From contig NC_092363.1 in assembly GCF_030848805.1 (NCBI RefSeq), positions 20,368,600-20,432,599 on the forward strand: a stretch of DNA of 64,000 nt, read 5' to 3'. The DNA is from Temnothorax longispinosus. Lineage: Eukaryota > Arthropoda > Insecta > Hymenoptera > Formicidae. Positions 36,601 through 49,348 of this stretch are shown here, one piece after another. Made by a program: the position numbers and the translations under genes. Within the stretch, counting starts at the first letter, position 1. Each line of letters starts with the position of its first letter. A model generated the notes under the pieces. It saw only the letters and a list, made by a program, of their open reading frames with translations. It was not told the DNA's origin and ran no database searches.

Positions 36601-39600
36601 TTTACGTTGGATAAGACGAATTCGATATCTCGGGCCAACGCGCAAGTATTACCTATGAACTTTCCGTGCCATTAACCCAGCAACGCTAAAAGCTCAACGA
36701 CCGTTCTCATACAGAATGAACACGTAATGAACTACGCGATGTGGAAACTCCCTGATGATCGAAACGATTATTATGAATTGTCTGAATCGCATTTCCATAA
36801 TGCAACGCTTATAACGGTATATTGTAGGCAATTGGTCATGAATATTTAAATAAGAAATTTTATGCATGACGTACATTAGTAAAAAACTGTAAATGTATAT
36901 TAAACGTATAGAAAAATTAAAAATGGTTAACTTGGTAATACAAATCTAAAAAAAAAAATGATATTATCTTATATTAGTCGCATCTTTTTTTTTTAAAGAA
37001 AATTTTATTTTTAATAAAATGGCAATTAAAATTAATACTTATTTAATTATAATTCTTTTTATCTTTTACTTCACAAAGATTCTGATTGTTTTTTTTTTAT
37101 TAGTAAAGAATTTGGAATAAAACACCTGGTTCTTTCGTTTCGTCAGCTGTATTTATACACATATTGCGTATGAAATACGAGACAATTTCCTACAGATATC
37201 ACTCTGTCATTCCATTATAATGAAAAATTACAGTCTCAAGTGTGTGCAAAGCTATACTGACTCAGCAGTAAGCCGCAATTCAGTCTTACTAATAAGCAGA
37301 AGTTTGGCATGCCACACGGGTCGAACTTAATCAAATTGCATTGAATCAGCGAGTGCGCCGTTTCGTCAATAGTAACATGTTGTCGATTTAGAATTCGCAC
37401 ATCATATTTGATATTATCAGTCATGAAATAGAATTATTATGCTACAGATAATAAATATAAAATATTATTTACTCTAATCCGAAAATACAGACATCACGTT
37501 TGCGACGTAAAGAAATTTATTACGAAGAAATATTTATATCAAAACGTGCATTTAAATATTTTTGGTCGTTTATGCATTTTTATTATTTGGACAACTACGT
37601 TAGACAAATGTGTTTAAAGTTCTAGCTATAATTAAACGATTCAGCAGATACACATATCCGTCAGAGCTTCGATTTCTCGTAACGGTGTTAACTATTTCGA
37701 GTGACCCACAAAACGGTAAAATCAATGACGATGTCAATCCTAAATTTGCGAATGTACTTACCGATCAACTGTCTCGTTGCTAACAATAAACTATTCTACC
37801 GAGAATTCTAAATACAAGAAAGTATAAATGAATATATATTGCAAATTCTATGTGCAGGTATATAAATTCTTTTACAGTTAATCGGTGCTCAATATTTTTG
37901 CTGCATTCCGATATTTACTGTCAGCAACTGTCAGTACTGAAAATCTATAGTATACGTGACGTAAAATATATTCTCAGTACTGACAGTGAATATCGGAATG
38001 CAGCCTTTTCATGAATTTTATAATAATAGTTAGCTTTGTCATATTGAGATTGGGGATTATGATCCCCGATGTATTTCACACTTTTAATTGTCACACGTAA
38101 CGTTACATTTTGAAAAATAATCTTTAGAGAACATATATAATGAAGTTTTTATAATAATATATATGAAATTTTCAAGGTTTAATCTTCATGTTCGCTTGAT
38201 ATATTAATCCCTCCTCGTACGGGATTACACATTAGATAAAGTCGCGTCACGCTGTTCCACTTAATCGAGGTCTGTAGCCATTAATCTTCTCACGAATGAA
38301 CTATTCTGTGTAATAAAAATTTAATAGCCCGTAGTCCACCATATCGTATGCCGATATTTACTACGTTTAGATACCAAAGATTAATTTTCTTACTTAAAGT
38401 AAGGCTCTTCGAGGCTTGAAGAATTTCAGTGCATCAGACATTCAAATTGCCCAAATTGACAACATTATATTTTAACGTATAAAAACCATAATATATAGAT
38501 GGTTATCATTTGATATGTTATCAATTATCGATTACCGATAACGCCAAGAACAAAAATATTAATAAATTATTTACAATAAATATTTTTCTAGTATAAATAT
38601 TAGTAAGTAAAGATATTGCACGTGTGATTTTGCAAACTCCTACGCACGCTTGAACCCCAATTCGACTTAATCGGATTTAACATTTTGGTATTTATATGTT
38701 ACAACATCACGTTACAACATCATACGTACGTTAATCCGACAACTTACGTAATTTCCATGTAAGTACGCATAGGATGGTTATGAAAAGTAATCCCACGTGA
38801 TATGAAAAAAAAAGTATTTTAAACAGCAATTTTTAAATGTCAAAAGCTCGCCTCATAATCGCCTCGCAAACATGCATTTAAAAAAAGAAGTCTGATTTTC
38901 TCGACAAGTTTTTTAGAATATATCGAGATACCTAAATCGTAGAAAAACAATTTCGAGCATACTCTTTCTGAAACGATCAAATGCACGGGGATGAAACGAT
39001 GCGAAGAGGGAAGCTGAGTATCGAGCGCATGCGTTGTGACGGGAGTGGCAGCACGTAGAATCGCTACGGCCGCCACGGGGTTGAAAACGACGACTCGTGG
39101 AAAAACGACGGTAGTGCCTACTGCAGGATTCCACGAGGAGGCAGCCGCCCCTCGTGGCGACCTCCTCGCCGTCGTTACGTTGTGGGGTGTTGCGCGCGCG
39201 CAAGCTACCCTATCCGTTATCGTTCAGCTGACTCGGCGCATTCGTCGTACGTAGACGCTCCTACGGACAGCTGTCGACGCCGACGCCGCGAAATTTCCGG
39301 GCAATCCGGAGCAATGTCGGGAGTGTGATCTCATCCACCTACGCGAAGTGTGTGTCTCCGCGTTTCCGGGTGATTCCGCAAAGTCGTGCCGCGCGACGAA
39401 TATGCATGTCGAGGTCGTTCGCTCGTGATGCATCCGTGCTTGACGGTACGTGCACTGATGTGCATTGATGTGTCGTGCTGCATAATCAACGACAACGACG
39501 ACGACAACGATTGTCCGATAGCGCGCTGTCGAGTCTCGTGGTAAAGATGGTACGATCCGATGACACGCTAATCTCGTTCTGTCGAAGTGTTAAAGTACTG

Positions 39601-42600
39601 CGTTTGTTTAATACCGTCTCTCTCGAGTAAGTATTACTTTCGACTGATTGTCGATGGTCCAAATTGCGATTGGTAAACGGCGGTGGAGTACACGTTTAAA
39701 TCTCAGTCGCTTCACGAACGCGTGCGTTTAATGGGAAAAAATGAGCGCCGCGTATTGGGTCCATCTCCTTTGATATAAAACGACAAGACTCTGTTTGCGT
39801 GATTTCTAGAACAATCTATATTCAGGCTTTAAAGAGACAAAGGAAAAATAATGGTAAAAAAGGGATAGAGTAGCGTAGCTAAAGGACAAACAAGTCGCAT
39901 AACATATTCGATTAAAATTAAATTTTATTCGGCAAGAGTAAACAATAATTTCTACGTTTTGTATTTTTTTATAAAACGTAAAATGAATAATAGAAAACAC
40001 TATAATAGCATTTTCAATTTTTTAATATCTGTAAATCATCCTTTTCTGCAATAAAAGTATATGTGCGTGTTATCGAATTGAAATTAGCATACCGGTTTAT
40101 TTCATTTAAAAGCCATATTGATTTCCTTTCAATGTCAATTTACTTCATATACTTTTATAGAAATATTGAATCATATTTTGATGGATATAAAGCATTCGTG
40201 AAATATAAATTGATTGACATGAGTCTTTAGCATCTTATTAAGAAAACATCAGGGAGTCGAAATTACCGAAAGTCGTAAGTCAATCAATGTGGGTCTTTTC
40301 GGACTTCTGAAGGCGAATTATGCAGGTAAAACATTCCTCAAGGTTCGCCGCTCGCGATAATAGTCTAAAAGATTGGTTATAAAATAACCATAAAGAATAA
40401 TTAATCGTCATAATTCATACTGTTCCATTTATACTCGGCTTTGGCGAATTGTAAAAGATTCGATTCTAATTGCTGGATTTATCGGTTTCATATCCATTTT
40501 TAAGCCATATCAAAGCGGAAGCCACAACGTGTAAAATCGAGGTTACGACAACTGTGACTGATTTAAGATACCTATGCTTCTTATTCTTTCACTTATGTAT
40601 GCACGCACAAGCGGTTCGCATCGAGAGTAAAATCGCGAATCTGATAAAAAGCCTATATAACATTTGAGTTTCCTTAATTCACAAATTCTTTCTGTTTTTA
40701 ACTTAATTCTAATCTTTCACAATATTTGACAATACTTAAAACTCATCTAACAGTCTGGCGCGGTGCTTGATTGAAAAAGAATGATTGCGTAGATGGTATA
40801 AATACAACTTTAAATGGAAAAGAACGATAAGTTAAGTGCCGCATGCATCTTCTTAATTGCATTGTAACCAGTCGCGATCGGATTAACTGCTCGAGCATTT
40901 TATCGGTTTCATCAGCCGCTGGTGAAGTCAAAATCGATTTTGTTATCAGCTTGGCCATTCTTATCAGTGGTTATCTGCATTTTACCGCGAACAAGAACGG
41001 GGGTTTTATTACATGGACCAACGAAAACGTTAATTAGCGTGTATTAAATTGTACTGTAATGCACACAATGTAATTAACAAATAGTACTCGATGCTCTAAA
41101 TAATGAGATCCTATAAAGCAACCTTTCACAATCCATAGACACATATATATTACACGTGTATTGCAGTGCGTGGATATCTACATTGTGGTACTTGTAACAG
41201 GTGGTACAGCTATACATATGACGCGGAAAGAACCAAGAGGAATGTTTTGCTAGATCTCTAATGAATTAAATGTTATTTGATATAAGTTAGAAAAAAGACA
41301 CACACACTCTTATGCTCAATTAATACTGTATACTTAATATAATGTGTTTTATAGTGTGTTTTCGCATTATTACTAAATTTATATCAGATTGCAACGCTCT
41401 TTATGATTAATAAATGTAAGAAATATATATTATAAACTCACGTTAATGCTTTGTCTAAATACAGTCACGATAGTTTCGCACGTGCAAAAGCTTAGCACAT
41501 TAAGTCAACGGATCGACCGACTTTTCAGAGTCACAGTAAAAACATCGTGTATTCGAGAGGAACAACGCGATTCATTGCGAATAAAAAGAATATCACAAGA
41601 ATAAACCGAGGAACGGCTGATCATGAATCACGAGAACGGGTGAGAGCGGCGTACGCGCGACATAATAAAAGACGTGAGAGATGAAAGCGAAACGATGAAG
41701 AAGAGAGAGTGGCGCTTCTAATTGGAGGATGAACGGATTTTTCAACTCCCTCAAAAACCTCGCGTCCGGTGCTACCGGCTCTGCCCCGAGATACGAAGAG
41801 CTGGAAGGTGAAACGACAGTTTCTGTAAATCTATCTCGCATGCTAATGTCCTCTCTCGTGTGTCGCACGTCGCACGCGCACAGCGTAATCAGCAATGTAA
41901 AACCACATATACATATACACATGTGCAGACTACGTGTGAGCTAAATGCTCGTAAATTAAATTCTGTTAAATACTGCTGCAGGGGAGCATAGACTACGGCA
42001 CATCTAAGTGTTGCAACGTTAACTTGCAAGTTTAGAGTATCATATAGCTCAAGCACGCTTTGTTTTCAGCCACTGAAAACGATATAGTTAAACGATTTTA
42101 TTTCCAAGTATAAAATAAAGTGTAAAGTAATTAAATGAGCATGTACTTTGTTGCCATTATGGAAGGGATAATATATCTAAAGAATGATAATTTCATGTAA
42201 AGTTTTGATAAAATATGGCAGGATAGTAATGTCGCACTTAACGTAAACGAGTATTCTCGTCGTACTCGGCTTTAACTATATTAAGTACTTAAGACACTTC
42301 AGTACTTAATATAGTTAAAGCCATACCTTTATTAGAGATTAAATTTAAGTGTAAGTAAAATATCTATTATTTTTCTAAATTTATGTAAAGTTAAGATTTC
42401 GTATGTGTATGATTTGTTTGCAAAATTGTCGAATTGAACTATAGCGAATCCATTTACCACGATTTTCACAAAACGCAGTAACTCGTATTTAAAGTTAGAG
42501 TGCACCACGTTTGCTAACACCAGAATATCCATAAAATTTAATGTGTAACATGTTTGGTTTGTAGCTAACTCGACGAGCATTGTATAGCTATGCTATTCGT

Positions 42601-45600
42601 CAATTATATATAATTAGTAAGCCACTTAAAATATAAATTGCAAGCGCCGTATTGAATCGGTCTTGTAACAAAAATATTGAGAAAAATTTTAATATTTTAA
42701 CGTAAAAAAGAGCGCCTGTGTTTATTTTACTGCAACGTACAGCAAATAATTTGTTTGCTATTTCGTTCAAATTCTAGAAAAATATAAATATGGTAAAACA
42801 AAGACAATAAACAAAGTAAAATGTAACGCACACGTGGCAATCCTAACGAAATACGTTCGGTACATACAATAACAATACAAAACAAAATACAAATTGTTAT
42901 AAAAGCAGAAATAATATCGATTTCACACATCAGCGCGCAAGGCTGGCGGTGTTTATTCAGCCATTAAGAGAATACCATCGTGATCATACTCGTTCATTTG
43001 CAGATACTGTGTGATGACAATAAGCAATATTGCTGTTGTTTCCATGCAATTCGTTCGCATGGAAATTGAATATTTTCAATGCATGTTTCATTGGCAAGTG
43101 CGGCTTAACGTGCGACATAAACGCGTGGATGATTGTTTATTATCTTAAGAATTTCTGCAGGATTATTTCTACTCAAACTAGCAATTTTTCAGCCGAGGTT
43201 GTCATAGAAACGATCACGCAACGCCCCTTCTACTAAATGTTAAAGGCGAGCTTGCTTCACTTCGCGATGTTCTCAGTCACTTGTATCGAATTGAACAGGA
43301 TGGTAGTGGCTATTGCAATTTCGAGTAAAATATTCAAATTATCGATTCGAATTGAGCGCTAAAATATTCATGCATTTATGTCAATAAAGTTTTCTTGACT
43401 ATTGGTTCGATTGAAATAAATATTTATTTTTATTTGCACTATAAGATAGTGTAATATTTTTTCTGTGAATTATATCGTAGACGATGTAATGCAAAACTGC
43501 AGTTTATGAAGTGTTGTCTTGTTAGTTAGTCGTATGAGTGTATTTGTAATGGTAGATTATTATGTAGTAAAGCGTTTGATGGATTTCCTACTAAATTTCA
43601 GTCGAAGATACAAAAATGAGGTTCAGTTTGACTCCGCAACCGGGGGAAAGTGGTTTCATACAATGGTTAGACGCGATGAAAATGGTTGCCAAATTACAAG
43701 GAGGTATACCACCGGAATTTCGAAAAAGAGTGAGTGTTCTACGATTTACTTTCAGATGGATTGCTCATAAAAATGCACAGCATAGAAAGTATAAAAAATT
43801 CAAAGAATTCAAGCTAGAAGTATATAAGGAATGAACTTTGATATTCTTCAATAGTTGTGGCTAACGTTGGCGGAACGTCATCTGGAACAACGCGGCGTAG
43901 ACTGGAAGCAGGCTGAGAAGATCTGTTTCAACGAGTGGAGTAATCCTGACGACGAAGAACTCGGCATACAAATCGTGAAAGTAGGTGTCTACAATACTAT
44001 TCAGCCGTTCTAACATCCGCATAACAAACTTTGACGTAAATAGTTATATCTGTATGAAAAGAAGTCTTCTTTGTCGCAATGTTTTAATAAACGTTAACAT
44101 TGATTAACGTTATATTAAATAAACGCAATATTAAATAATGTTTCTATCTTCTATATCTTTGTGATGTCTTTTGGTGAGGAAATTCCTCTAAAAGATTGCT
44201 TAAAGTTATTTAAATACTCTAGAAGCTTTGGTAAACAATATGCTTTTCTTGTACACTTTGATGATACCGTCTGCGTGAAATGCTCAGTTTGTCGAGTTAT
44301 CTCTAAAATGAAGGGCGACCCGGTTAATCTTTCGCGAGACCATCTCTGGATGCGCAGTTCCGAGAAGAACATTTAGAAAGATGGTGGTACATTTATTTCA
44401 AAGTGCTTTAAAACTCTTGGCACGAAAGCATCGAGTTACAAATATTACTCTGTAGTACATAAATGTTTTAACTGATTAAAAAGAATAAGTTAAGGAAACT
44501 AAAAATAGGAAGCTAAACGTCAGTTACGTAATACGGTTTGGATTAAAGCGAGCATGGTGCATAATTAGAACAAGTTGCCCGTCTAAAAATATCTGCAATC
44601 TAATACTTATTTGATCGCGTCAGATTGAGTTATATCAATTTTACATAGATTTATATACTGGCCCTGATTATTATTAATTACGTTCAATTATGCTCGGCTC
44701 ATTCATTACTATAATGACAAGAAACTAATAATTACTGGTTGCTTTTGTGATTAATGTTCATCTACGTAGATTATGTTTCAAGATTTTCCGACCAAAATTA
44801 ACATTTGCCGCTTTTTGATTTTCGTTCAATCGTTTACTAGTTTACTCTTATCAAACGGACGATGTAATATATTAATTATCTATTCATTTGCAAATGTTAT
44901 GAAAATTTAATGGAAAGTCCAAGATAAATTTTGAATAAGCTCGCTGAAATTACGCCGGTCTGCGTAATTAATTAATTCTGCTGATTCGACAAGGCTCGAA
45001 AGCTACCGAAGCAATTTCCAGCTAATTCAGAAACGTAAAAGTTATTACAATTCGCAGGACCTGCACAGAACAGGCTGCAGCCTGTTTTGCGGTGCTGCTG
45101 GCCGGGACAATCAAGCGGTGCTTCGTCGAGTATTACTCGGTTTCGCCCGTTGGAACAAGTCCGTGGGCTACTGTCAGGGCCTGAATGTTCTGGCCGCTCT
45201 CGTCCTGCAAGTAATGGACCGCGCGGAATCTTCGGCTGTGAAAGTGATGATATATTTGATAGAGGGTGTTTTACCGGAGGGCTATTTTGCCGATAATCTG
45301 CGGGGTCTCTCTGTGGACATGGCGGTGTTTCGAGATCTTTTGCGCTCGAGGTTGCCGAAATTGTCCAAACACCTCGAGGCGCTCCAGACCGATGCGAAGG
45401 ATAAAGCGACAGGTAGGTCAAGTTGATGAAATAAAAACTTATGGGAGTAAGCGTAAGAAATATAGAGACGTATATAACGATGAGATATTATACTGATATG
45501 GCAGGAGATTGAGTTGTATATAGTTTCGCTGAACGAAGATCCTCAGTGGTATCAAAATTTAAAACAATTTTATCTTCTTAAAAAGTTTATGTATCACGTG

Positions 45601-48600
45601 TGGTGTAACAATAGACTTTCAATTCTTTCATGTAAATATTTTCAAGATACAAGAATTTACAAAAACATCTTTAAATCAAAATAATTAGAACATCGATATT
45701 GATTCTGTTTTATAGAAACATCATATATATAAGACATTTGTGCTTAAAAAAGATTCGTTAGATTGAAATAAATGAAAGATATAGATAGTTTACTGTATTA
45801 GCGATAATCTCTACAAATAATTTAGCTTAATTTGATTCCATCTCTCACTTTTCTTGATTACTATGGATTGTTATGATAGATAATATTACGGCGTTTTTTT
45901 CAGGAAGTAGCTACGAACCACCGCTCACGAATGTGTTCACCATGCAATGGTTCCTTACACTTTTCTGCCACTGTTTACCGCAGGAAGCAGTGCTACGTGT
46001 CTGGGATCTAATATTTCTCGAAGGTGATGAAGTACTCCTGAGAACGGCACTCGCTATTTGGGAAGGCCTCTCAGAGTGAGTTGTAAATTTGAATTAAACT
46101 TATTAAAAATATATAACAAAATTATGAATATTATTTCATTGATGATTATATACTACAAATAAAATAATTAATTGTTTCTACAGTCGCATAATGACCGTAA
46201 CTTCGGCGGACGAGTTCTACAGCATAATGGGAGTTCTCACGAGAGAAATGCTAGAATTCACCGATACAAACAATCTCATAAAGGTTGAGTATAATCGTTC
46301 ATACAGAATTTTTAATGATAATGTAACCCAGCCAGAGGACTGTCATTTTAAATTTGTCCTGTTTTTACGATTATATTATATCCATTAGTGCTGGTCTACA
46401 ATCTTGCTTTAAAGGGTATTTAAGCTCTAAGCCATAAGAAATTGACCAATTACATTCGAATGTTCTCCTCACATTCCATTGTAATTGGTCAATTTCTTAC
46501 AGCTTAGAGCTTAAATATCCTCTAAAACAAGGTTGCAGGCCAGCATTTACCAATGCATTTGACATTGTAAATAACATAATTTATTTGCGAATTGTTTTGG
46601 CAGAACATTGTTAGCATGGGACCCTTGCATGGTGTAACAAGTTTGAGAGAAAAGCATCGATATAACATCACCCCATGGGCGCGTAAGCTAAGTGATGACG
46701 ATGATAGCGAGACAGAAGAGGATGAAAGATTGGCTGTAGCGGCTGCTATGTTCAGCATGGCTCAACGTATAAAGAAAGGTGATTGTTATTTTTTAACAAA
46801 TTCCGCGACTACCTCAACAATATTAAAATAAAAAAAATGGCAATATATACTCCATATTCGACATTAACTTTCGATATGATAAAATATGAATCGCTATAAT
46901 AATACTTTACAAATCAAACTAAAAATTTCGAATATCAATATATTTTAATACGCGTATAATTATAATATAATAATAGATATAATACTATAATATTATATTT
47001 TTTACGACTGTATTAAAAGTATCAATTTCTTAGCTATAACTTAACAAACACTTGAATACTTTAAAAGACAGCATGCAAATCAAACTTCTGATGCTCTGCA
47101 GATGAATAATAGATACAATTATTGACCGCGTTCAACAGACACAACTGTTGAGTGTCGTCTTATCAACACGCTACGCTGATTTGTTGAGTCTAAAAGCAAG
47201 AGCCAATCACGTTCGATTGCTACTGAGCGGTTTGTTCTGCTGAACGCGATCATTATCTTAAATTGCAAATCTGTTTTCCGCGAAAGAAATACAAAAGCTT
47301 AAAACATTATTGTCCAATATTTACTCTTTGTTAAAGGAAACGGTAATGTAATCAATTTCAGATCGTATACCTTCGACAATAGGAGCATTACAAGCGATGG
47401 CACCTAGTAGTGATCGAGAACGCCTCGCTTTAGATATTAGTACGCTGAAGCAACAATATGCAAAACTACGAGAACGGCAGCGGCAAGCGCACATAATACT
47501 TTCTGGTAATAATAAATGAGTATAACAAGCATTCTATAATTGCATAGTATAAAAATTAAAGATGCATTTTCTCGAATTTATATTCTAGAAACGATACTCA
47601 CAATTCATGATTTAAAAGTATATTTTATTACACATTTGTATATAGAATATTTTAATTTATAATATAAATGCATCAGATCAAATGCAAAAGCATCAAAATT
47701 GCTATTAAAATATAAATTGATCGTATTAAATGTGATATATGCACAATATAATGAATACGTATGCATATTATATTGCAACAAAGGAAATGATGTTTTATAA
47801 CAATTTCTCTATTATCAATATTGCTTTAAATTATTAGAAGGTTATCATGTAACGTTGGAATCATATACGAAAATTAGGTTGCACGTTTTTCGTGCATCTT
47901 TACGATCAAAAAACGTGCGTAGGTTTGATGATACGTGTTATAAAAGCTTTATGAGTAGCGATACGTTAGCAGCGATATTTACCGTCTTCTGTTTGCTAGC
48001 TCATTTTATATTCATGAATGAAACTAAACTCACGTTTGTGTTTACGGCTGGACACTATCGTCATATTCGATCCGGGCGAGAATACACGATAACAACGTCG
48101 TAACCTTTCGAGGTATTATGACCTATCACGTAAAAATCACGAGTTGCAAGTCTGCGTGATATGCTTCGATTAGAAATAGCCGCGTCATACACCTTCTTGA
48201 TAGGTAAATGTGTGTGAAATCTGTATGATTAATAACGTTTAACCGGCATGTGCCGATAAACTCGACACCGTTAGTGAAATTTTCGTATGAGATACGACAA
48301 AACTTTCCAGAACTGAAATTAGAAATCAATATACTAGAAATTTACAAATCATAAGTCATAAGGACAAAGGATGTAACAGTAAAAATAAAAGTTATGTAAA
48401 TCAACAATATTCAATATATTATTATAACATATTAATTTTAGCGTTACGATAAGTGCAACTGTTAAATATTAGAATTATATTATTTTACTGTAATATAAAT
48501 TTATCCATTTATTTGAATAATATAAATTTTATAAAAATACGAAAGAGGAAGGTCTGAACCTTCTATTATAACGTGACGATATTTTTTTATAAATCAATAT

Positions 48601-49304
48601 TTTTGAGAGAAAACGAATGCAAAAATAGGAACAGAAAAACAATAACAAAGATTTTATTTCATATAATAAAGGCACAAAGTGCTTTTTTCGATATTTATAG
48701 TTATTGGAGATTGCATGTGTGCGCGTGTATATAAGGTAAGAATGTTAGGGCTATTTCTCAATCTACTCTGTTTAATAGTAAAACAAGCACTATTCTTATT
48801 CTAACTGATTCCTTATGTTCTATAGCCGCGTGCGCGCGACAGACGATGGTACCTGCACCCTCCACAGCCATGAATCATCTGTTAGTGGGTAAAAATGCCC
48901 TCGTAAGTGGAAAGAATCGACCATTAAGTTTGCCGTCTGCCACTGCCACATCGAAATTACGGCCGGCAGCCCTTCACAGCCCAAAAAATCGCAGAGACAA
49001 ACAAGGTGTCACGCTTCACTGGAAAGACGCGAAAAGGCCGAAGCAAAGAGCTGGCGACGCTGGTGGTAAGTGCATTTAATCATCAGAAAAAATGATTCAA
49101 TAAAGAGTAATCTTTACAAATATATGTATATTCAAAAATATTGTGAAGATATTTATAAAAAATTTCTGTTATGAGAATGTAAAAAATATGCAAACTATTT
49201 CTTAAAAGTGTACAGAAGGCATTTAAAATACGAGATATGTACATACACAAAATAGTACAAACATATAAGTAACAAAAAATGTGTAAGCAAGAATTAAAAT
49301 ATAA

Positions 49305-49348
<44 letters not shown>

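Larger units (their letters stand above)
34501..43601. other. TBC1D30 intron 3 (9.1 kb)
   Basis: A long AT-rich intron. It holds two inverted repeats (37900 and 42268), a GC-rich island with a strong splice donor (38990-39626) and an alternative first coding exon (41729). It also has GC-richer patches near 35.8-36.2 kb (a 145-codon minus-strand ORF of unknown value) and 40.8-41.0 kb (short ORFs on both strands). Confidence 0.6.

Noticed and set aside
40743..41037. Overlapping plus and minus ORFs (64 and 71 codons)
   Set aside because: Both strands look equally protein-like. No splice phase links either to TBC1D30 and no family is recognised.
44151..44376. Overlapping plus and minus ORFs in TBC1D30 intron 5
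   Set aside because: Open on both strands, with no homology recognised and no splice sites in phase with exons 5 and 6.
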